NCBI RefSeq assembly: GCF_049472675.1
Contig: NZ_JAPNXM010000007.1
Location: forward strand, 41,240 to 105,239
DNA: 64,000 bases
Source: Deferribacter thermophilus
GTDB taxonomy: Bacteria > Chrysiogenota > Deferribacteres > Deferribacterales > Deferribacteraceae
Direction: 5' to 3'
The first letter of the stretch is position 1. The number at the start of each line of letters is the position of its first letter. Shown here piece by piece: positions 52,391-61,611 of this stretch. The position numbers were made by a program, and so were the translations under genes. The notes beneath the pieces were generated by a model. That model was not told the origin of the DNA. It worked only from the letters and a program-made list of their open reading frames with translations, and did not search any database.

Positions 52391-53506
52391 TTAACCCCTT
52401 TTTAACTTGATAATAAATTTAGTATAACTTTTTCCATCACTTTCCACATAAATATTACCTGAATGAGCTTTTATAATCTTATACACAATTGATAACCCTA
52501 AACCTGTCCCCTTTGTTTTTGAAGTGTGAAATGGGATAAATATCTTTTTCATAAAATCTTCATTAATACCACAACCATTATCTTCTACAATTATTATATC
52601 AAAATCTCCCTCTTGATAGCAAGATACACTAATAATCCCACCTGTATTTACAGCATCTATTGAATTATGAATTAGATTCATAAATACCTGCTTCATTAAT
52701 TCGTTGTCACAATATATTGTAAAATTTTCATCTATCTTATTAACAAACTTAATTTTTTTATCATTCATCAAGTGTCTCAAATACAACACAACATCATCAA
52801 CAATATCAGACAAATAATACTCTTTCTTATTTACTATAACCTCTTTGGTGAATAAAAGTATATTGGAAATTGTACTATTAATACTTTTTACCCCTTTTAA
52901 AACTGATTCAATCAAAACACGCTTTTCATTATCATTTTTTAAATCCCTTGCAAGCAAAGAGGCAAAAAGCTCTATGCTACCCAATGGGTTTCTTATCTCA
53001 TGAGCAATATTAGCAGCCATTACCCCCATCGATTTTAAATGCTCATCCCTTCTATGCTCCTCTTCCAATTCTTTTAAATGTGTTATATCTTCAACTGAAT
53101 ATGTCCATCCTTTTACATCTGAATGCTCAAATTTCCCTATATGTACCCTAAAAATAGCACCTTTCAGATCAAATTCATAAGAACCTTCCGCTTTAAATTC
53201 GATCAATTTTGATAAAAATTGATCTCCATAAATTTCATAATATTCTTTATATTTTTTATTTGATAAAATAATAGAATTGTCATCTGCGATTGCAACTATT
53301 GCGTTATTTGTGCTCATTAAAACTGATGAAAGAAGAGAAGAAGTCTCTTCTAACTTTTGATTCTTTTCCTCTACTTCTTTTCTAAGTTTTTCAGTTTCCT
53401 CTTTTAATTTTTGATAGCTTTCCTGTAATTTCTCAGTTGCAGTATTAAATATGTTAAATGCTTCATTGAGTAGCTCTAGCTCGCTTTTTCTAATTTTTCC
53501 ATCCAC
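52391..53506 (-). CDS. PAS-domain histidine kinase, soluble
   Basis: 371 residues without membrane helices. A coiled coil (residues 15-60) is followed by a PAS-like domain (NNAIVAIADDNSIILSNKKY), H-box ANIAHEIRNPLGSIELFASLL, N-box NLIHNSIDAV, G1 VEDNGCGI and G2 TGLGLSIVYKI. Cognate of the NtrC-type regulator. The GTG start at 53506 lies inside the upstream TPR gene (31-bp overlap), with AAGGA 7 bases before it. Confidence 0.92.
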   Translation of the reverse strand: MDGKIRKSELELLNEAFNIFNTATEKLQESYQKLKEETEKLRKEVEEKNQKLEETSSLLSSVLMSTNNAIVAIADDNSIILSNKKYKEYYEIYGDQFLSKLIEFKAEGSYEFDLKGAIFRVHIGKFEHSDVKGWTYSVEDITHLKELEEEHRRDEHLKSMGVMAANIAHEIRNPLGSIELFASLLARDLKNDNEKRVLIESVLKGVKSINSTISNILLFTKEVIVNKKEYYLSDIVDDVVLYLRHLMNDKKIKFVNKIDENFTIYCDNELMKQVFMNLIHNSIDAVNTGGIISVSCYQEGDFDIIIVEDNGCGINEDFMKKIFIPFHTSKTKGTGLGLSIVYKIIKAHSGNIYVESDGKSYTKFIIKLKRG

Positions 53507-56082
53507 TTTAATTCCTTTAATTCTTGTTCTGCTAATTTTTTGTAATAAGAACTTGAAAACTCTTTAACAATTTTTTCAAAATACAAATAAGCATTATCTT
53601 TATCATTAATTTGTAAGTAGCTTTTAGCTAAAAAATAGTATATTTTTGGCAACTCATTTTTATTTTCATCAAATTTAACAGCTTCATTTAAATATTTTAT
53701 AGCCTCACTATAATTCTTTTTTTCAAACTCTAAAAATCCTAACTCAACAAAAATATTAGGAAAGTCTTTAATCATCCCTAAAGAAGTTAATTCATTGCTA
53801 GCTAATTTTAATTCTTTATATCTCTCATCAGTATCTAAAGAGTATATTATTTTTAATAATAAATCGTATTTAAACTTTAAATCTTTTTTATAATATTTTA
53901 AGATTTTAAGAAGATCAGCTTTTTTACTGTATTTAAGTTCGTCATAAATTATTGTTAAATCATTTTTGCTTAACTTATTTACATTCTTATCTGTAACTTT
54001 TTCACCAAACAATATCCCCAATAAATTAACGATAGAATTATCAAATTTTTTTATATCGCTATATATTTTTTTAGCAGTTTCAAAATCACCCAATTTAAAA
54101 TAACTAAATGCAATATACCCTTTTAAAATTGCAACATCTTCTTGATTTTTTATTTTCTCAATCCAAATAGAATTATCAGAATAAAATTTTATTGCTTTAA
54201 TAAAATCACCCTCTTTTACTAATCTAATTAAATTTTCTACAATATAGTTATAAATATTTTCCATAAAATCCTTGCTATATCTACCATTTGGGTAATAAAT
54301 AAGATACTCTTTAGACAATGCAATAGCTTTTTCTTTATTATTATCAATACTTTTACTAACTAATTGATTATACAAGTCTTCAATCAAGTTATCCCACTGA
54401 TTTTTAAAATAAATTTTTTTATTTTCTATTAAGTATGTTTGAGCAGCTTTTAAAGTATCTTCAAAAGCCCCTTTTTCGTACATCTTTTTTAATTTTATCA
54501 AAGCAATACTTTCCTTTATTTTTGATGCTTCAATATAGTACTTTGAATCAGGAAATTCTTGAAGTAATCTATTTACATAACTTTCACTCATTGCATAATT
54601 ACTCTCTTTTAGAAATTTTTTTGCAAATTCTAAATAGATTTTTTGTTTTATATCATAAACTCTATTTAATTCTAAAGAATCAAAAAATTTAGATTCAAAT
54701 TCTTTAATACGAACTAATGCTTCATCATATCTATTAGAATAAAAATATGATTCAATAATAAGTCTATCTGCATGAGCCATAACATTTACATCTCTACCAG
54801 ATTCTAAAATATTACTAAAAAAATCGATCCAGTATTCAGTAGGTTGCTCCTTTAAATGTTTTTCAGCATAATAAACTGCTGCTTTTTCTCCACCTACTTT
54901 ATCTTTATACTTTTCTTTACACTCCAATAAAAGACTATCTGCCAATTTCTTTTTACCTTTCTTCTCTAATAATAATGCGGAATTAAACATAGCCATATCT
55001 GCATACTTACTATCAGGATAAACATTATAAATTTTTGAATAAATATTAATGGCGTAGTCAATATCCCCTTTTTCTTCAAAAGTTTTTGCAATTGCAAATA
55101 AAGTATCTGACCCGAGTTTTAATAAATCATCCTTTTTGTCTATAATTTTCAAAAAATATTCTTTTGCTAAGTTAATATCTTTTAGAAGAAAATATAGTTT
55201 TCCTATATGAGCTAAAACCTCTACAGACTTGTCATTGAATTTATCAGAATATTCTTTAATAGCATTTATTGCCTTATCATATTGTCCAATATTTTCATAT
55301 ATATTTACGATTTTAAAATAACTCTTTTTGGCATTTAATGTATTAGGATAGCTTTGAATAACACTTTTATAATCAAAAATCGCTTCATAGTACATGCCAG
55401 CTTTCTCTTTACTCATTGCAGAATAGAATAAAGCATCAGAAGCTAAGTAGTGATCAGGAAACTTTGAAGCAAAATCCGCCAAATAGTCAGCTGCCAAAAG
55501 ATAGTTTTTTGGATCATTTTCTCCTAATTTATAATAAATCATCCCCAGTTTATAATAAGCTTCTTGAGCATAAAAATCATTTTTATGAAGATTTATTATA
55601 TCCATTAATTTGTTGATAGCATTTTGATAAAGTCCATTTTTTATAAAATTTTCAGCTTCTGTTAAAGATTTCTCTGCTTCTTCATTTTTTATTTTTTTAG
55701 TTTGTGTTTTAATGACAGGTTTTTCTATTATCGACTTTAATCTTACATCGGTTATTTCCCTTCTTGGGGTAAATACCAATAATAAGTTTTCATTATCAAA
55801 TCTATAAAAATAATCTGTATCTTTGTTAATCTCAATTATAATGCTGTTTTCACCAACTTTTATGCTTTTAACAAATTTGCTTTTTAAGTCTCTTGTCTGT
55901 GAATATTTTGCTTTAGAATTTAAAAATACAACTATCTTGTTATTCTTTTTTGTTATTTCTTTAAAATAAGGTTTAATATTATCAAATCTTATTTCAGTTG
56001 CATAATCAGATTCATTAAGAAGCACACTGTAAGCAAAAACTGAAACAGCAAATAATAAAATAAAAATTACTTTTTTAATCAT
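53476..56082 (-). CDS. Large secreted TPR protein
   Basis: 868 residues. A signal peptide (VIFILLFAVSVFA) precedes an N-terminal domain of about 100 residues with AMIN-like strands (ATEIRFDNIKPYFKEI, NKIVVFLN). The rest is a string of at least ten TPR-like repeats (for example QEAYYKLGMIYYKLGE, ADMAMFNSALLLEKKGKK, LPKIYYFLAKSYLQIND). It is likely a periplasmic scaffold. Its overlap with the kinase gene suggests that it belongs to the same regulon, maybe as the sensed module; that is inference. Confidence 0.75.
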   Translation of the reverse strand: MIKKVIFILLFAVSVFAYSVLLNESDYATEIRFDNIKPYFKEITKKNNKIVVFLNSKAKYSQTRDLKSKFVKSIKVGENSIIIEINKDTDYFYRFDNENLLLVFTPRREITDVRLKSIIEKPVIKTQTKKIKNEEAEKSLTEAENFIKNGLYQNAINKLMDIINLHKNDFYAQEAYYKLGMIYYKLGENDPKNYLLAADYLADFASKFPDHYLASDALFYSAMSKEKAGMYYEAIFDYKSVIQSYPNTLNAKKSYFKIVNIYENIGQYDKAINAIKEYSDKFNDKSVEVLAHIGKLYFLLKDINLAKEYFLKIIDKKDDLLKLGSDTLFAIAKTFEEKGDIDYAINIYSKIYNVYPDSKYADMAMFNSALLLEKKGKKKLADSLLLECKEKYKDKVGGEKAAVYYAEKHLKEQPTEYWIDFFSNILESGRDVNVMAHADRLIIESYFYSNRYDEALVRIKEFESKFFDSLELNRVYDIKQKIYLEFAKKFLKESNYAMSESYVNRLLQEFPDSKYYIEASKIKESIALIKLKKMYEKGAFEDTLKAAQTYLIENKKIYFKNQWDNLIEDLYNQLVSKSIDNNKEKAIALSKEYLIYYPNGRYSKDFMENIYNYIVENLIRLVKEGDFIKAIKFYSDNSIWIEKIKNQEDVAILKGYIAFSYFKLGDFETAKKIYSDIKKFDNSIVNLLGILFGEKVTDKNVNKLSKNDLTIIYDELKYSKKADLLKILKYYKKDLKFKYDLLLKIIYSLDTDERYKELKLASNELTSLGMIKDFPNIFVELGFLEFEKKNYSEAIKYLNEAVKFDENKNELPKIYYFLAKSYLQINDKDNAYLYFEKIVKEFSSSYYKKLAEQELKELKWMEKLEKAS

Positions 56083-56140
56083 AATAATATTTTAATTCGA
56101 CTAAAAATAATTTACAAGCGAAACTTGAATAAGTAAAGAA

Positions 56141-56161
56141 GTTGCCACAAAAAGTGGCAAC
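56141..56161 (-). terminator. Terminator of the DAHP synthase gene
   Basis: Stem GTTGCCAC/GTGGCAAC with a 5-base loop, 4 bases after the stop, followed on the minus strand by TTCTTTACTT. It closely resembles the stem at 12306. Confidence 0.7.
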
Positions 56162-56164
56162 ATA

Positions 56165-57184
56165 TCAATGTATATATCTACCAACAGCTAAAGCGACACT
56201 TTTTAGCTCCCCCATGAGCCTTAAAAATACATCTGGCTTCAAAGATTGAGCACCATCACTCATAGCATTTTCTGGGTCAGGATGCACCTCAATAATCAAT
56301 CCATCTGCACCTACAGCTATAGCAGCTTTAGAGAGTGCAGGGACATAATGCCAATGTCCTGATGCGTGAGAAGGATCTATAATAATTGGTAAATGAGATT
56401 TCTCTTTTACCACAGGAACACAGCTAATATCTAAAGTATTCCTCGTTGCAGTTTCAAAAGTTCTTATCCCTCTTTCACATAGCACTACATTTTTATTCCC
56501 TTCAGATAAAATATATTCTGCTGACATTAAAAACTCTTCAATTGTAGTAGCCATCCCCCTTTTAAGCAAAACAGGTTTATCTGTTTGACCAAGTAGCTTT
56601 AATAGAGCAAAATTTTGAATATTTCTTGCTCCCACCTGAAACATATCAGCATATTTGTAAACCACATCTACATCCCTTGGATTTACAACTTCTGTAACTA
56701 TGGGAAGCTCTGTAATTTCTCTCGCCTTGGCTAATAATTTTAACCCTTCTTCACCTAAACCTTGAAATGAATATGGGCTCGTTCTTGGTTTAAAAGCTCC
56801 ACCTCTTAACATCTTTGCTCCTGCTGCTTTTACATATTCTGCAGTTTTAATTATCTGTTCTTCACTCTCAACAGAACAAGGCCCAGCAATCACTACAATT
56901 TCCTCTCCACCAAACTTTACACCACTTACATCAACAATAGTTGTTTCCTTTTTAACCTCTTTACTAGCAAGCTTATAAGGCTTTGTTATTGGAACTACTC
57001 TATCAACTCCAGGCAAATCTTCAATTATTCCCACCTCATCCCTTTTACCACCTATACCCACCAATCCAACCACATTTCTCTCCTTCCCATAGATTACATG
57101 TGGAGTAAAACCCAGAGATTTAGCTTTTTCACAGACTTCGTTGAGCTCTTCCTTTGTTGCTCCAATTTTCATAACAACTATCAT
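56165..57184 (-). CDS. aroF: 3-deoxy-7-phosphoheptulonate (DAHP) synthase, class I-beta
   Basis: About 339 residues. Residues 1-75 form the ferredoxin-like regulatory domain (MKIGATKEELNEVCEKAKSLGF, VPITKPYKLAS) known from Thermotoga, where Phe and Tyr inhibit. The catalytic barrel has VIAGPCSVESEEQI, RGGAFKPRTSPYSFQG, KRGMATTIEEF, ERGIRTFE, DPSHASGHW and GLIIEVHPDPENAMSDG. It starts aromatic amino acid synthesis. ATG 57184 follows AAGGAGGTG. It is preceded by a Phe/Tyr leader peptide and attenuator, so control is probably both transcriptional and allosteric. Gene name by family only. Confidence 0.93.
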   Translation of the reverse strand: MIVVMKIGATKEELNEVCEKAKSLGFTPHVIYGKERNVVGLVGIGGKRDEVGIIEDLPGVDRVVPITKPYKLASKEVKKETTIVDVSGVKFGGEEIVVIAGPCSVESEEQIIKTAEYVKAAGAKMLRGGAFKPRTSPYSFQGLGEEGLKLLAKAREITELPIVTEVVNPRDVDVVYKYADMFQVGARNIQNFALLKLLGQTDKPVLLKRGMATTIEEFLMSAEYILSEGNKNVVLCERGIRTFETATRNTLDISCVPVVKEKSHLPIIIDPSHASGHWHYVPALSKAAIAVGADGLIIEVHPDPENAMSDGAQSLKPDVFLRLMGELKSVALAVGRYIH

Positions 57185-57202
57185 AAACACCTCCTTTTAG
57201 GT

Positions 57203-57240
57203 AAAAAAAAAGGCCACAAGCGGTTTTGCCGCCTGTGGCC
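57203..57240 (-). terminator. Attenuator terminator (stem 3:4) before the DAHP synthase gene
   Basis: Arm 3 GGCCACAGGCGG (57240-57229) pairs with arm 4 CCGCTTGTGGCC (57223-57212), followed by nine T. It lies 19 bases before the start codon. Confidence 0.92.
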
Positions 57241-57282
57241 TTTATATATTCTAACTACACTATTATGGCCAACTCAGGCGGC
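57228..57282 (-). promoter_or_regulatory. Antiterminator stem 2:3 of the aromatic attenuator
   Basis: Arm 2 at 57282-57267 (GCCGCCTG, then AGT, then TGGCC) can pair over 13 bp with arm 3 at 57240-57228 (GGCCA, then CAGGCGGC). This excludes the terminator. The leader peptide stop TGA is inside arm 2, so a ribosome that finishes translation covers arm 2 and lets the terminator form. Confidence 0.8.
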
Positions 57283-57384
57283 ACCTCTAAAAAAGTTGTA
57301 AAAAAAGTAAAAGAAATTATAAGAATATTGTGTATGATGCTCAAGAAAATTTTGGACACTAAAACTTAATAATTTTGGTAACAT
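57274..57384 (-). CDS. Phe/Tyr-rich attenuation leader peptide
   Basis: A 36-codon frame, ATG 57384 to TGA 57274. Residues 20-32 are YSYNFFYFFYNFF (ten aromatic residues of thirteen), followed by RGAA and the stop. This is the hallmark of a pheL-type leader: starvation for Phe or Tyr would stall the ribosome on these codons and free arm 2 for antitermination. The start has no close ribosome site (AAAGG is 13 bases away), so the frame may begin leaderless or weakly. Poly-T bias of the region could raise Phe content by chance, but the position of the stop relative to the stems argues for function. Confidence 0.8.
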   Translation of the reverse strand: MLPKLLSFSVQNFLEHHTQYSYNFFYFFYNFFRGAA

Positions 57385-57390
57385 GATCTT

Positions 57391-57419
57391 TTATTAACCT
57401 TTTATTAATAAATTGTCAA
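57391..57419 (-). promoter_or_regulatory. Candidate promoter of the aromatic leader
   Basis: A perfect TTGACA (57419-57414), overlapping the ferritin stop codon, is followed after 17 bases by TAATAA. The start would fall at or just before the leader ATG. A second match, TTGAGC with TATAAT at 17 bases, lies inside the leader frame and would bypass most of it. Confidence 0.5.
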
Positions 57420-57931
57420 GCATTAGTATCTGCCGGTGATTGAAAAGTCCTTTTAGCAAGCTCTTTATCAATCATAAAAAGCCCATTTCCAGAGTTTTGA
57501 ACTAATTTGAGTTGATCAAGTATCTCATTTACACTGGCTTCTTCTTCAACCTGCTCAGTCACAAACCACTGTAAAAAAGTATGTGTCGCATAATCTTTTT
57601 CCTGCATTGCCAGATCCACTAATTCATTAATCGATTTTGTTATAAATTTTTCGTGCTCTAGGGTTTTTTCAAACATATCAAGAGGAGACTCAAATTCTTG
57701 CTCTGGCTGCTCAATTGCTTTTAGCTTCACCTGCTCGCCTTGATCTAAAATATACTTGTAAAATTTCATTACATGTGTCATTTCTTCTTGATATTGAACA
57801 TAAAACCAGTTTGCAAAACCTTTTAATCCGATATGCTCACTATATGCTGACATAGATAAATATAGATATGCAGAAAAAAACTCCTTATTTAACTGCTCAT
57901 TTAATGCTTCTGCCATTTTTTTACTAATCAT
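57416..57931 (-). CDS. ftnA: Ferritin (FtnA-like)
   Basis: 171 residues. Ferroxidase residues are seen in NKEFFSAYLYLSMSAYSEHIGLKGFANWFYVQYQEEMTHVMKF (in parts): Glu of LNKEFF, Glu and His of YQEEMTH; the second half has Glu in FVTEQVEEEAS. It stores iron in a 24-mer shell. AGGAGG precedes the ATG. Transcribed separately from the mod operon. Confidence 0.94.
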   Translation of the reverse strand: MISKKMAEALNEQLNKEFFSAYLYLSMSAYSEHIGLKGFANWFYVQYQEEMTHVMKFYKYILDQGEQVKLKAIEQPEQEFESPLDMFEKTLEHEKFITKSINELVDLAMQEKDYATHTFLQWFVTEQVEEEASVNEILDQLKLVQNSGNGLFMIDKELAKRTFQSPADTNA

Positions 57932-57982
57932 TTCAACCTCCTAATTTTTATTAATTCTAAATTAGAAATAACACAAAAAACT

Positions 57983-58909
57983 TTATTTAGCAACCTTAAA
58001 ATAAATCTCATTGTTAATTATATCTTTTGTTATCTTTTTATCAACGATAAGTTTATCTAATATTTTTACAATATCAGACCGATTAAATAAAAGCTTCAGA
58101 TCATTAACTGTACAAGGCCTCATAGAAAGCAAATCAATCAGATCTTCAACTATATACTCTTCTTTATTACTCAAAGACTTCAAATATGCACCAACAGTTT
58201 CAACCTTCACACCTTCTTTTGCAAGAAATAAAGCCTTTTCTAATAACTCTTTTTCATTTAATCCATCAAACCCTTTGTAAGCAGGTGGTCGAAACACAGT
58301 ATTTAACTGAACTTTAGTATAATTAATATTTTTTAAAACATTTGCTATTTTCTTTAACTCCACTTCATTATCATTAACACCTTTTACAAGAAGAATTTCA
58401 ATAAATAGTTTACCTTTAAATATACGAGAAAATTCTTTTAACCCGTCTATAATCTTTTCAATGTTAAGCTCTGAATGAGGCCTATTTACTCTTTTAAATA
58501 TACTTTCACTGACTGCATCGACACTTGGCACAACAATATCAAAATTTAGCAACTCATTCCTAACATCTTCTCTAAAAAGCAATGTCCCATTTGTAAGTAT
58601 AGCAAGAGGCTTATCAATTATTTTTTTAACTTCATTAGCAAGATAAGCCAAATCAATATTTAATGTGGGCTCACCAGCACCCGTAAATGTTACAACATCT
58701 ATAATATCTTTTTTTCTTTCATAAACGATTTTGAATTCGGATAACAACTCATCTGGGTTAAAAAACCGCTTTCTTTCAATTTCAAACTCGGTGGTTTTCC
58801 CCACTTCACAATACACACAATCAAGTGAACAAATCTTTTTTGGAACTAAATTTACACCCAGAGAAGCACCAAGTCTTCTTGATGGAACTGGCCCAAAAAT
58901 ATATTTCAT
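57983..58909 (-). CDS. Radical SAM protein (COG0731-like)
   Basis: 308 residues. FGPVPSRRLGASLGVNLVPKKICSLDCVYCEVG contains the CxxxCxxC cluster motif (in parts); TFTGAGEPTLN and VPSVDAVSE follow the radical SAM barrel. A C-terminal helical domain (IVEDLIDLLSMRPCTVNDLKLLF) looks like a winged helix. Substrate unknown; it is the last gene of the molybdate/moeA operon, overlapping moeA by 4 bp, so a link to molybdenum or tungsten enzymes is possible. Confidence 0.82.
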   Translation of the reverse strand: MKYIFGPVPSRRLGASLGVNLVPKKICSLDCVYCEVGKTTEFEIERKRFFNPDELLSEFKIVYERKKDIIDVVTFTGAGEPTLNIDLAYLANEVKKIIDKPLAILTNGTLLFREDVRNELLNFDIVVPSVDAVSESIFKRVNRPHSELNIEKIIDGLKEFSRIFKGKLFIEILLVKGVNDNEVELKKIANVLKNINYTKVQLNTVFRPPAYKGFDGLNEKELLEKALFLAKEGVKVETVGAYLKSLSNKEEYIVEDLIDLLSMRPCTVNDLKLLFNRSDIVKILDKLIVDKKITKDIINNEIYFKVAK

Positions 58910-60108
58910 AATATACTCTCAAAATTAAAAATTAATCCTTCGCATTTTGCTCCAGCTTTCAAATCACCAACCCCCTCTTTAATTCTAACGAAACCATTTA
59001 CCTTTGCAAAATTTATAAAGTGGGAAGTCTTTTGAGAACAAGCACCATAGGCTAAAAAATTGCCATTTTCATATTTTATAGTTGCTCTATTAAAATAATC
59101 AGATGATTTTTTTGAATACATATCATCCTTTAATATGACATCAACAACTTTATTTTCAAAATCTCTAAAACCACAAGCTTTTTTAATAAAAGGTAGCAGA
59201 TATAATACAAAGTTTGTAAAAAATGCTGCTGGATACCCTGGCATTCCAAAAATCATACAATTATTGTTTTTTGCCACAAGTAATGGGCTACCAGGTTTTA
59301 TCTTCGTCTTATTCACTACTATATCGAACTTTTTATCATTTAGAACTTTCTTGACAAAATCGTATTTCCCCATTGAAATACCACCCGAACTGATAATTAT
59401 ATCATACTTTTCAGTCATTTCAGCAAAAGCATTAAAAACAGAATTTTCATCATCAATTATATTACCATAATATTCATAGGGAATTCCCAACTTTTTCAAA
59501 AAAGATTCAGCTATATATCTATTTGTATTGTAAACAAACCCTTTTCTGTAATCTTTTCCAGGCTCTAATATCTCATTGCCTGTTGTAAAAATACCAACTT
59601 TAGGTTTTTCATATACTTTTACTTCTTTTAATCCAAGATAACATAATACTGGATAAATCCTCTCATCAATCAAAACACCTTTTGTTACAACATGTTGATT
59701 GATACTAGCTTCTTCACCTATGTTATTAATATTCATTCCATTGGTTACATTACAATTTACAGTTACAGTATTTCCATATATCACACAATCTTCCACTCGC
59801 ACCACAGCATCAGCATTTTCAGGAACTACAGCACCAGTCATTACAAACGCAGCTTCCCCTTTTTCTAAATTAATATCGACTTGCATCCCCGGTGAAAATG
59901 TATTTACTATAATATAACTATTTCTATCCAACCCTTTTATAGCAAAGCCATCAACAGCACTCTTTTTTGTATCAGGATATTCCCTAGTAGTTACAATATC
60001 TTCAGCTAAAACATAACTAAAACTCTCAATCACATTGATACTGTTTGTTTTTACCTCATTAAAACAGTTTAAAATAATCTTTTTTGCATCTTCATATTTA
60101 AGCATCAT
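58906..60108 (-). CDS. moeA: Molybdopterin molybdenumtransferase
   Basis: About 400 residues. TKKSAVDGFAIKG, EGAAFVMTGAVVPENADAVVRVED-type sequence (in parts), KVGIFTTGNEILEPG, SSGGISMGKYDFVKKVL and FGMPGYPAAFFTNFVLYLLPF are MoeA landmarks. It inserts molybdate into adenylated molybdopterin. The start is ATG 60108 or ATG 60105, within the end of the permease gene, after AAGGTGGG; a frame up to 60126 exists. Confidence 0.92.
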   Translation of the reverse strand: MMLKYEDAKKIILNCFNEVKTNSINVIESFSYVLAEDIVTTREYPDTKKSAVDGFAIKGLDRNSYIIVNTFSPGMQVDINLEKGEAAFVMTGAVVPENADAVVRVEDCVIYGNTVTVNCNVTNGMNINNIGEEASINQHVVTKGVLIDERIYPVLCYLGLKEVKVYEKPKVGIFTTGNEILEPGKDYRKGFVYNTNRYIAESFLKKLGIPYEYYGNIIDDENSVFNAFAEMTEKYDIIISSGGISMGKYDFVKKVLNDKKFDIVVNKTKIKPGSPLLVAKNNNCMIFGMPGYPAAFFTNFVLYLLPFIKKACGFRDFENKVVDVILKDDMYSKKSSDYFNRATIKYENGNFLAYGACSQKTSHFINFAKVNGFVRIKEGVGDLKAGAKCEGLIFNFESIL

Positions 60109-60868
60109 CCCACCTTCTTTTATCAAAGATTATTTTTATTATAGAAATAACAAAAAATGCCAAAATAACTGTCAAAACACTTACTGCAATACCTTTTTCG
60201 AAGTTACCTTCAGTCATATTTAAATAAATATTTATTGGTACATTTTCTGTTTTACCGGGAATACCTCCAGCCACCATCAAAGTAGCACCAAATTCACCAA
60301 AACTTCTAAGCCAACTAAGCATAATCCCCGCAGCTATACCTCTTAATGCAAGTTTAAAAGTGGTATCATAAAACGAACGAAAATAACCTGCACCAAGCGT
60401 CATTGCAATCCTTTCATAAATAGGAGGGACAAGCTCGAAAGCACTCTTTGCAGATTTTAAAGTAAACGGGAATGAAATAAAAAATTGAGCTATTACAGCA
60501 CCTTTAAAATCAAAAATAACATTAAAAAATTTACTTAGAAAAGGTGAATTAAATAAATTAAGTATCAAAACCCCTACAACAAGTGGTGGAATTATTAATG
60601 GAACATCAAAAAATACATCGAGTACTCTTGAAAAACCTTTTTTATGCCTTGCAAGATAATAACCTGCAGGGATTCCAAAAATTGCAGATAAAAATGTTGC
60701 CACTGATGCTGTTAAAAATCCAAATTTTACAGCAGATAAAAAACCCCTATCAATTACAATTTCTTTTATACTGATTAGGCTAACATCTTTAAAAGAATAT
60801 AGTATCAACATCATTATCAACAAAGAAAGTAGCAATGCTAATAAAGAAGAAATCTTTGAAAATTTCAT
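60098..60868 (-). CDS. Molybdate/tungstate ABC transporter permease
   Basis: 256 residues with five to six helices. VPLIIPPLVVGVLIL and the EAA-like loop FELVPPIYERIAMTLGAGYFRSF are followed by SWLRSFGEFGATLMVAGGIPGKTENVPINIYL (in parts), the ModB/WtpB signature. It overlaps modA by 4 bp and moeA by about 11 bp. Confidence 0.88.
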   Translation of the reverse strand: MKFSKISSLLALLLSLLIMMLILYSFKDVSLISIKEIVIDRGFLSAVKFGFLTASVATFLSAIFGIPAGYYLARHKKGFSRVLDVFFDVPLIIPPLVVGVLILNLFNSPFLSKFFNVIFDFKGAVIAQFFISFPFTLKSAKSAFELVPPIYERIAMTLGAGYFRSFYDTTFKLALRGIAAGIMLSWLRSFGEFGATLMVAGGIPGKTENVPINIYLNMTEGNFEKGIAVSVLTVILAFFVISIIKIIFDKRRWDDA

Positions 60869-61611
60869 TGTTTTATCACATCAAAACCATATTTTTTGAA
60901 AATCCCTTTATTTTCAAGCAGATATTTTAGAAATATCTTTGCATTTTCAATGTTGCTATTTGTTTTCAACAAATTTATGCTTGCAACATCTTTTACAGTA
61001 GCTCTCTCAGGAAAAGATACATATTTAAACCCATTCACTTTTGCAACAGAATCAAATACAATCCCAACATCTACCGTATTGGTTTTTAAATAATTAACAA
61101 TCTGAGCAACATTTACAGCTTTAACTACACAATTTTTTTCAATACCTAACACTATATCTTTAGGTAATTTTAATTTTATATTTTCAAAAATTTTACCAAG
61201 AGCCATTGTATTTGGATTACCAAGAGCAATCTTTACATCTTTTTTCACGATATCATCAAAAGAATTTATCTTTTTCTTACCATTCTCTGATAAACCAAAA
61301 ACCGGTGTTTGATATAATAAATCTATAGATACAAGCACCAAGCCCAACTTGACAGCTTTATCCTTAAATGTCTTAGATGCAGGTAAATATAAATCCCCTT
61401 TCTTAGAAAAAACAATTTTATTTAATAACTGACCAGATCCTCCAGTTAACAAGACAACTTTAAAATTTTTAGATACTTTATTAAAATTATTGACAATTTC
61501 ATTTGCAGGTTTTGACATTGATGATGCTACATAAAAATATACATCCTGAGAAAAACCTACTGAGCTTAATAAAAAAAGTAATAAAAATAAAATTAGCAAT
61601 TTTTTAATCAT
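60865..61611 (-). CDS. Molybdate-type periplasmic substrate-binding protein
   Basis: 248 residues with a signal peptide (ILFLLLFLLSSVGFS). VYFYVASSMSKPANEIVNNFNK, LTGGSGQLLNKIVFSKKGDLYLPAS (in parts) and IALGNPNTMALGKIFE follow the ModA/TupA fold with Ser residues for oxyanion binding. The precise anion, molybdate or tungstate, cannot be told by eye. Confidence 0.82.
   Translation of the reverse strand: MIKKLLILFLLLFLLSSVGFSQDVYFYVASSMSKPANEIVNNFNKVSKNFKVVLLTGGSGQLLNKIVFSKKGDLYLPASKTFKDKAVKLGLVLVSIDLLYQTPVFGLSENGKKKINSFDDIVKKDVKIALGNPNTMALGKIFENIKLKLPKDIVLGIEKNCVVKAVNVAQIVNYLKTNTVDVGIVFDSVAKVNGFKYVSFPERATVKDVASINLLKTNSNIENAKIFLKYLLENKGIFKKYGFDVIKQ

Noticed and set aside
57318..57346. TTGAGC-N17-TATAAT promoter inside the aromatic leader peptide frame
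   Set aside because: It is a good match by eye, but using it would leave the Phe/Tyr codons untranscribed while keeping an elaborate antiterminator that needs them. Kept only as an alternative; transcript mapping would decide.
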